Shown here: positions 59,772 through 64,000 of the stretch, piece after piece | Layout of the letters: each line of letters begins with the position of its first letter | Position numbering within the stretch: position 1 is the stretch's first letter | Assembly (NCBI GenBank): GCA_020848275.1 | Contig: JADLAK010000036.1 | Coordinates: 1 to 64,000, forward strand | Reading direction: 5' to 3' | Origin: Planctomycetota bacterium | GTDB lineage: Bacteria > Planctomycetota > UBA8742 > UBA2392 | DNA length: 64,000 bases | The notes under the pieces: generated by a model | The model's input: the letters and a program-made list of their open reading frames with translations, nothing else | The model's database searches: none | What the model was told of the DNA's origin: nothing | Made by a program: the position numbers and the translations under genes

Positions 59772-61205
59772 CTAAATGGCCCGCGGGTTAGCCGAGGGCT
59801 TGCCCCAATACATCGTCGCAATGATGTTGTAGACCAGGATTAGCATGCCCACGTCCATCAGGAAGCCGCCAAACGTGCGGGCGTGCCAGTAAAAGTTGTT
59901 GACGTCCAGCGTGTCGGGCCAGTCGACGTTGTTGATCAACATGTGGCCCTGGATGATGCCGGCGGCCCACAACATCAGCGCCATGATCAGGAAGCCGAAG
60001 AACACCAGCCAGAAGTTGGCGCGCGCCAGGCCGACGCTGTAAATCTCGCGCCCCGCAAGCTTGGGGATCATGTAGTAGAACGCCGCCATGGTCCACAGGC
60101 TGAACACGCCAAACAGCGCCAGGTGCGCGTGGCCCACGACGTAGTCGGTGAAGTGAACCACGGGCTGAAGGGCGCGCAACGCCTGCGTCGGGCCCTGGAA
60201 GCACGTGGTTAGGTAATAGATCGCGCCGACCACGAGGAATTTCGTGATGACGGAGTTGCCGAGCAAGTCCCATCGCCCTCGCATGGTGCCATACATGTTG
60301 GCCAGCACTGTCCAGACCGGCACAATCAGCATCAGCGACGAAACAATCGCGATGGTCTCTACCCAGTCGGGAATGGGGCTTAGCAAGTAGTGGTGCGCCC
60401 CCGTGAACGGGTAGAAGAACGCGATTGTCCAGAACCCGATCATCGACAGGCGGTGGCTGTACAACGGCGTTCGCGTCGTTACCGGAAGCAGGTAATAAGC
60501 CATGCTCACACCCATAGGTGTGACCCACAGGCCCACGACGTTGTGCAGGAAGTAGCCGTTCATCGCGGCGCTGTTGGCGCCCGTTGAGCTGGGCAATGCC
60601 GCCACGAAGTTGCCCACGACGTAGTTGATGGTGGTCCAGCTCAAGCCCGCCATCAAATACCACAAGCTGACGTAAATCTTGGGCTCGCGGCGCTTGGCAA
60701 TGGTCATGAACAGGTTGATGTCGATCAGTATCAGGCCCAGTGCAAGCACGGCGTCCGACAGCAGGTTGAAGTCCGCAAACTCCAGGCCCTGCATGTAACC
60801 CAGGTGCACGCCGCCAAGGCCAAGCACCATGCCGAGGTTCCACAACAAACCGCCCGCCATTGAAAGCCCGGGTTTCCACAGCGGACGGCCGCAAAGTTTC
60901 GGCACCATGTAATGCGCAAACGCCAGCGCACCCGTCGAGAACCAGCCGTAAGCGACGCCTTGTGTGTGGGCGATGCGCAGCGGGCCATAACTCAACGCGT
61001 AACTCTCGGACAGCACCCACGGGAACGTGAACTTGAGGCTGACAAAGAAGCCCGCCCAGGGGCCGTAGACCACCCAGAACAACGCCGCAAACACGAAGGT
61101 GTAGACCACCTTGCGGTCGACGAGCGGCTCGAGAGTCGACAAGGACTCCTTGGCCACATCGCCCGGCTTTGCCACGGCATGTACATTCAACGACGCACCG
61201 GCCAT
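59772..61205 (-). CDS. ccoN: Cbb3-type cytochrome c oxidase subunit I
   Basis: 477 residues, about 12 membrane helices. AAGGAT lies before the ATG. Heme b ligand in RIAHTQGVAYGW, CuB ligand in YFLHNVVGLW, the CuB pair in FTGAHHYLLSPIPDW, and the heme b/b3 ligands in VVGHAHLALFGVFSLW. This is the catalytic, oxygen-reducing and proton-pumping subunit, usually of high oxygen affinity. It precedes the fused ccoO/P gene and follows the cupredoxin-like gene by 45 bases. Length and ligands indicate a working enzyme. Confidence 0.97.
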   Translation of the reverse strand: MAGASLNVHAVAKPGDVAKESLSTLEPLVDRKVVYTFVFAALFWVVYGPWAGFFVSLKFTFPWVLSESYALSYGPLRIAHTQGVAYGWFSTGALAFAHYMVPKLCGRPLWKPGLSMAGGLLWNLGMVLGLGGVHLGYMQGLEFADFNLLSDAVLALGLILIDINLFMTIAKRREPKIYVSLWYLMAGLSWTTINYVVGNFVAALPSSTGANSAAMNGYFLHNVVGLWVTPMGVSMAYYLLPVTTRTPLYSHRLSMIGFWTIAFFYPFTGAHHYLLSPIPDWVETIAIVSSLMLIVPVWTVLANMYGTMRGRWDLLGNSVITKFLVVGAIYYLTTCFQGPTQALRALQPVVHFTDYVVGHAHLALFGVFSLWTMAAFYYMIPKLAGREIYSVGLARANFWLVFFGFLIMALMLWAAGIIQGHMLINNVDWPDTLDVNNFYWHARTFGGFLMDVGMLILVYNIIATMYWGKPSANPRAI

Positions 61206-61250
61206 AAGCTATCCTTGACGGGGCGCTGGACTGATCGCCCCGTGTTGCGG

Positions 61251-62279
61251 CTAGAAGATTTCTGCGATCTCGACAGGGAAGCTGACGGAGTCCTTATTGA
61301 CGGTGATGGCCTTGGTGAAAATCGGCTTGTTGTCAGTCGTCTCGTGCCACACCTGCAACTCGTATTCGCCATCGGCCACATCGGCAATGCTGACCTTGCC
61401 CCTGTTGGCGGCGTTTGCGACTTTGTTGTAAGCGTGGTCGGTGATCATGATGCGCTGAAGCTCCCAGGTGTGGAGGCCGCAGGCCACGCCGTACCAGCCC
61501 TGGATGTTGATGTTGACGGTCAGTTCCGTCCCGGGCGTCATGGAATTGGGGTTGGGCTGCGGCGCGCCGGGCAGCGGGCTGATGGTTGAGGCGAGCGTTG
61601 AGCCGTTGACTTCGTGCTTGACCTGGTCGCCATTGTGCCACAGGAACTTCGAGCCCTTGCCGGCGGACATCACGCGCGGCTCGAAGCGGAAGAATTTGTT
61701 GTCGACCACGGGCGGAGCCGTGTCGGCATTTTTCGCGACTTTGTCGACCTTCGTTGGCTTGAGCACTACAATCGCGTTGCACAGGCGAACCTTGTCGCCG
61801 TCCTTGACCGTCAGGATGCGTTCCACAACCACGTACTTGGTGCCGAGCGGGTTAGGTGTGGGATAGTGCTTGTCGGCTTCCATGTCACCCATGGCGCGGG
61901 TGCCGTCATCGGGCGGCAGGCCCTTGGCCTTCAGGGACGGATCGGTCCATTCGACGTGTTTGCCGAGATAGTTGACGTCGACCGTGACGTTGTTTTTGGT
62001 CGAGAGTGTGGCCGCGTCGACAAGCTCATACTTGGTGCTGCCGCCGGCCGGAGTCGTCGCGCCGCCATCGCCGCCGCCCGTCTTGGGCGGCTTGGGCTTG
62101 GCTTTGCCGCCGCCCTTGGGAGGCGTGCGGCCATCGCCCTGGCTGTCGCCGCCGCCGCAACCGGTGAGCACCAGCGGCGTAAGGATCAGGCCCATGGCGC
62201 CGTAACCGATGAACTGGCGGCGGCTGTCATTGACGGAAGGCGTCGATGATTCGTTCGTATTCTCGTTGCGCTTGCTCAT
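61251..62279 (-). CDS. Tat-type cupredoxin-like lipoprotein
   Basis: 342 residues. The leader has twin arginines (SRRQFIGYGAMG) and a lipobox LTGC (C41), then a Gly/Pro/Lys-rich linker. The domain has a plausible type-1 copper site: NGDQVKHEV supplies a His, YGVACGLHTWELQRIMITDH a Cys and His. The end (GKVSIADVADGEYELQVWHET) matches methylamine-utilisation-type or carboxypeptidase-regulatory-like proteins. It would be exported folded with its metal. Placement between cytochrome c and ccoN suggests electron transfer to the oxidase. Strong AGGAGAG before the ATG. Confidence 0.78.
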   Translation of the reverse strand: MSKRNENTNESSTPSVNDSRRQFIGYGAMGLILTPLVLTGCGGGDSQGDGRTPPKGGGKAKPKPPKTGGGDGGATTPAGGSTKYELVDAATLSTKNNVTVDVNYLGKHVEWTDPSLKAKGLPPDDGTRAMGDMEADKHYPTPNPLGTKYVVVERILTVKDGDKVRLCNAIVVLKPTKVDKVAKNADTAPPVVDNKFFRFEPRVMSAGKGSKFLWHNGDQVKHEVNGSTLASTISPLPGAPQPNPNSMTPGTELTVNINIQGWYGVACGLHTWELQRIMITDHAYNKVANAANRGKVSIADVADGEYELQVWHETTDNKPIFTKAITVNKDSVSFPVEIAEIF

Positions 62280-62379
62280 GGCTCTCCTCGGTGTCGACTT
62301 GCGCCCGACCTGATTACCTAAACGCTTGTAGCATTTTTGAACGCGTAGTCAAATTTACGACTTGCGGGGTCCAATTAGG

Positions 62380-64000
62380 TTAGGGCACCTTCTTTTTCTG
62401 CTCCGTGTGTAGTTGCGTCAGTTCGTGCAACCGTTGCTGGCCTTCGCGCGTCTTGGGATAGCCGAACAGAAGGTAATCGCGCAAGGTTGCAACAGGGTCT
62501 GCCGGCACGACGCCGTCATAGCGTTTGGTTCCGTCCAGGCTCAAGATCTTGCCATTGTCAGCCGTACCGCCGAAATTCGGGTCGGTGTTGAAGATCGACC
62601 CGCCGCCGGCCGTCGGCAGGAAGAAACGTGTCATGCGGGTGGTGGGCTGAATCAGGTCGGGATTGGTAATCCAGCCGTGGACCCAGCCGTGGCGCACGCG
62701 GGCCGAGATATTGCCGAAGTTCGGCGCCTTGCCGCCCGGCACAGCATAGCCGTCAACGTCCTGGCGGTACTCATGGCAGGTATTGCACGCTTCGCTGGCG
62801 ATGACCGCCGTGGCGAAGTCCGCCATATCCGGAGTGATTTCCACCGTTGGCGCCGCGTAGGTCAGCGGCGCCTTGGCGTAAAGCGCAAGGAACTGCGTGA
62901 CCGTGCGAGCCTCATGTTCGGTCAGGCCAAAGTTGGGCATGCGCAGGCCCGGGTCAAGGTCGGCAGGCGCGCCGTCAGCGACCATGTGGCGAACCATCGT
63001 GGGATGCTGCAGCCATTGCGTCAGCCAAGTGGGTTGCAGACGCAGGCCCGCGTCGCTTAGCACCGGAGGCGTGTTCAGGTTCTGGTTTACGCCGACGGAG
63101 AATCGCTCCGTGCGCCGGATGCGCGCTTCCTTCTCACCGATGTTGTGGCAGCCGGTGCAATTGTAGCGGTGCATGATCCACCAACCGTCGCTCATGATCT
63201 TGCGGTTGCCTTCGACCTTATAGAGGAACTTCTCCTGTGGCAGTTTGGTTTCGCGCGAGCCGTTGACGAACATCGTAATCAGGCGCGCTTCTTCGTCGTC
63301 GAGTTCGAACAACGGCATACGCAGGCGTTCAAACCAGTTGGCCTTGCGCTTGCCCTTGTCGTACTGGCGCGGGCTGAATACTTTGCCGGCAAACCACACC
63401 AGCTTGCTTTCGTAATCGTGCTTGTGGTGCACGAAGTCGCGGCGGAATTCGCCCGGCAGCTCAAAGCCCGGCGTGCCGAGTTCCTCGTAGCGCGCACGGG
63501 TCATCAGCGGTGCGAACGTCGCCTGGCGCGCGGATTTTTCGTCGGTCGGTTCGGGGTGCTCGTGCAGCAGGCCGAAGTCGAGGCGCTCGATCAGCTTGCT
63601 TCCTTCATACACGAGCTCGGTGCCGATCTTGCCTTCATCTTCCATGCCCGGGATGGTGTGGCACGACGCGCAGCCGTAATAGCCCACGTACTTGCGGCCG
63701 TATCCGGCAAAGGTCGTCTCAAGTTTCTCGCGGGCATCGCGGATGTCGTTTGTGGCGCGCACGATGTCGTCAGCATGGCGCGTAACATCGAGGCCCTTGT
63801 CCGCATCCTGCTGCATGCGTTCGCGTGCGCTCTGTAACAGGCCCTGGGCCTCGAACAACCGGGTCATGTGGACGCGGAACTGATCGTAACCCGCGAGTTC
63901 GAGCGTCAGCTTTTCCGCTTCTTTCGCTGCTTCCTGATCGTCACGCTGGCCCACGGGCGTAATCGGGATGTCCTTGACGACTGCGTCGCGGTAAATGCCG
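62380..64000 (-). CDS. Triheme cytochrome c, 5' end beyond the window
   Basis: At least 539 residues; the reading frame is open to the window edge (the last in-window codons read GIYRDAVVKDIPITP), so the N-terminus is missing. Three c-heme motifs are visible: CASCH, CTGCH and CNTCH. The sequence between them (MPLFELDDEEARLITMFVNG, PNFGLTEHEARTVTQFLALY) has cytochrome c folds with Met ligands. An N-terminal helical stretch may follow a further domain outside the window. It probably passes electrons from a quinol-oxidising complex to the cbb3 oxidase encoded next. The exact family is unclear. Confidence 0.88.
   Translation of the reverse strand, partial: GIYRDAVVKDIPITPVGQRDDQEAAKEAEKLTLELAGYDQFRVHMTRLFEAQGLLQSARERMQQDADKGLDVTRHADDIVRATNDIRDAREKLETTFAGYGRKYVGYYGCASCHTIPGMEDEGKIGTELVYEGSKLIERLDFGLLHEHPEPTDEKSARQATFAPLMTRARYEELGTPGFELPGEFRRDFVHHKHDYESKLVWFAGKVFSPRQYDKGKRKANWFERLRMPLFELDDEEARLITMFVNGSRETKLPQEKFLYKVEGNRKIMSDGWWIMHRYNCTGCHNIGEKEARIRRTERFSVGVNQNLNTPPVLSDAGLRLQPTWLTQWLQHPTMVRHMVADGAPADLDPGLRMPNFGLTEHEARTVTQFLALYAKAPLTYAAPTVEITPDMADFATAVIASEACNTCHEYRQDVDGYAVPGGKAPNFGNISARVRHGWVHGWITNPDLIQPTTRMTRFFLPTAGGGSIFNTDPNFGGTADNGKILSLDGTKRYDGVVPADPVATLRDYLLFGYPKTREGQQRLHELTQLHTEQKKKVP

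Overview
The window is gene-dense, fairly GC-rich bacterial chromosome. The organism has an outer membrane: there is an lpxA, a TonB-dependent receptor, a beta-barrel porin-like protein and several lipoproteins with clear lipoboxes. It respires oxygen through a cbb3-type oxidase. The Rhs core style (NRVYSPYLGRWTTPDP), the small lysine-rich protein and the gene mix suggest Planctomycetota or a PVC relative. That placement is an inference from style and has not been tested against any database.

Layout. 476-12559 is a giant secreted Rhs/YD-repeat protein with a swapped-looking C-terminal tip, followed by a candidate immunity gene (12604-13260) and a truncated IS66 transposase (13601-14390). 14412-18336 (minus) is an iron-type module of porin, imelysin and di-heme DUF1111 lipoprotein, with two Fur-box-like palindromes at its head. 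Divergent from it, 18632-25972 (plus) encodes a TonB receptor, an exported membrane-anchored CobN/HmuS-like chelatase, an ExbB/MotA-like protein and a DUF2149 protein. This resembles the hmuRS..UV heme-use loci of Bacteroidota. A hybrid histidine kinase follows (26081-28492).

28493-29256 is non-coding and carries two copies of a tRNA 3' end, each followed by a terminator. 29257-42691 holds housekeeping and stress genes: Ig-like lipoprotein, pcm, a cysteine-less thioredoxin-fold protein, an ABC-F ATPase, katG split by a frameshift, an initiator-like tRNA-Met, priA, dps, tilS, a CoA-binding protein and a flavin reductase. 42764-48781 carries an AAA/TPR protein, a 35-residue basic protein, a COQ7-like protein, alr and a zinc-ribbon membrane protein. 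48966-51767 is an actin-like ATPase with a long disordered N-terminus plus a probable partner. lpxA follows at 51870.

52739-64000 (minus) is a respiratory cluster read from high to low coordinates: triheme cytochrome c (cut by the window edge), a Tat/lipoprotein cupredoxin-like protein, ccoN, a three-heme ccoO fused to CcoP-like domains, a TauE/SafE-like protein, ccoI, ccoS and two accessory membrane proteins.

A striking non-genic feature is a family of six short elements. Each consists of two inverted arrays of 6-7-bp units (GAGTCCG-like, ATTTTGG-like or CAGGTT-like). Several run in frame into proteins: the ABC-F ATPase, alanine racemase and the COQ7-like protein. A 164-bp MITE-like element with 16-bp terminal inverted repeats and a TAA duplication lies downstream of alr.
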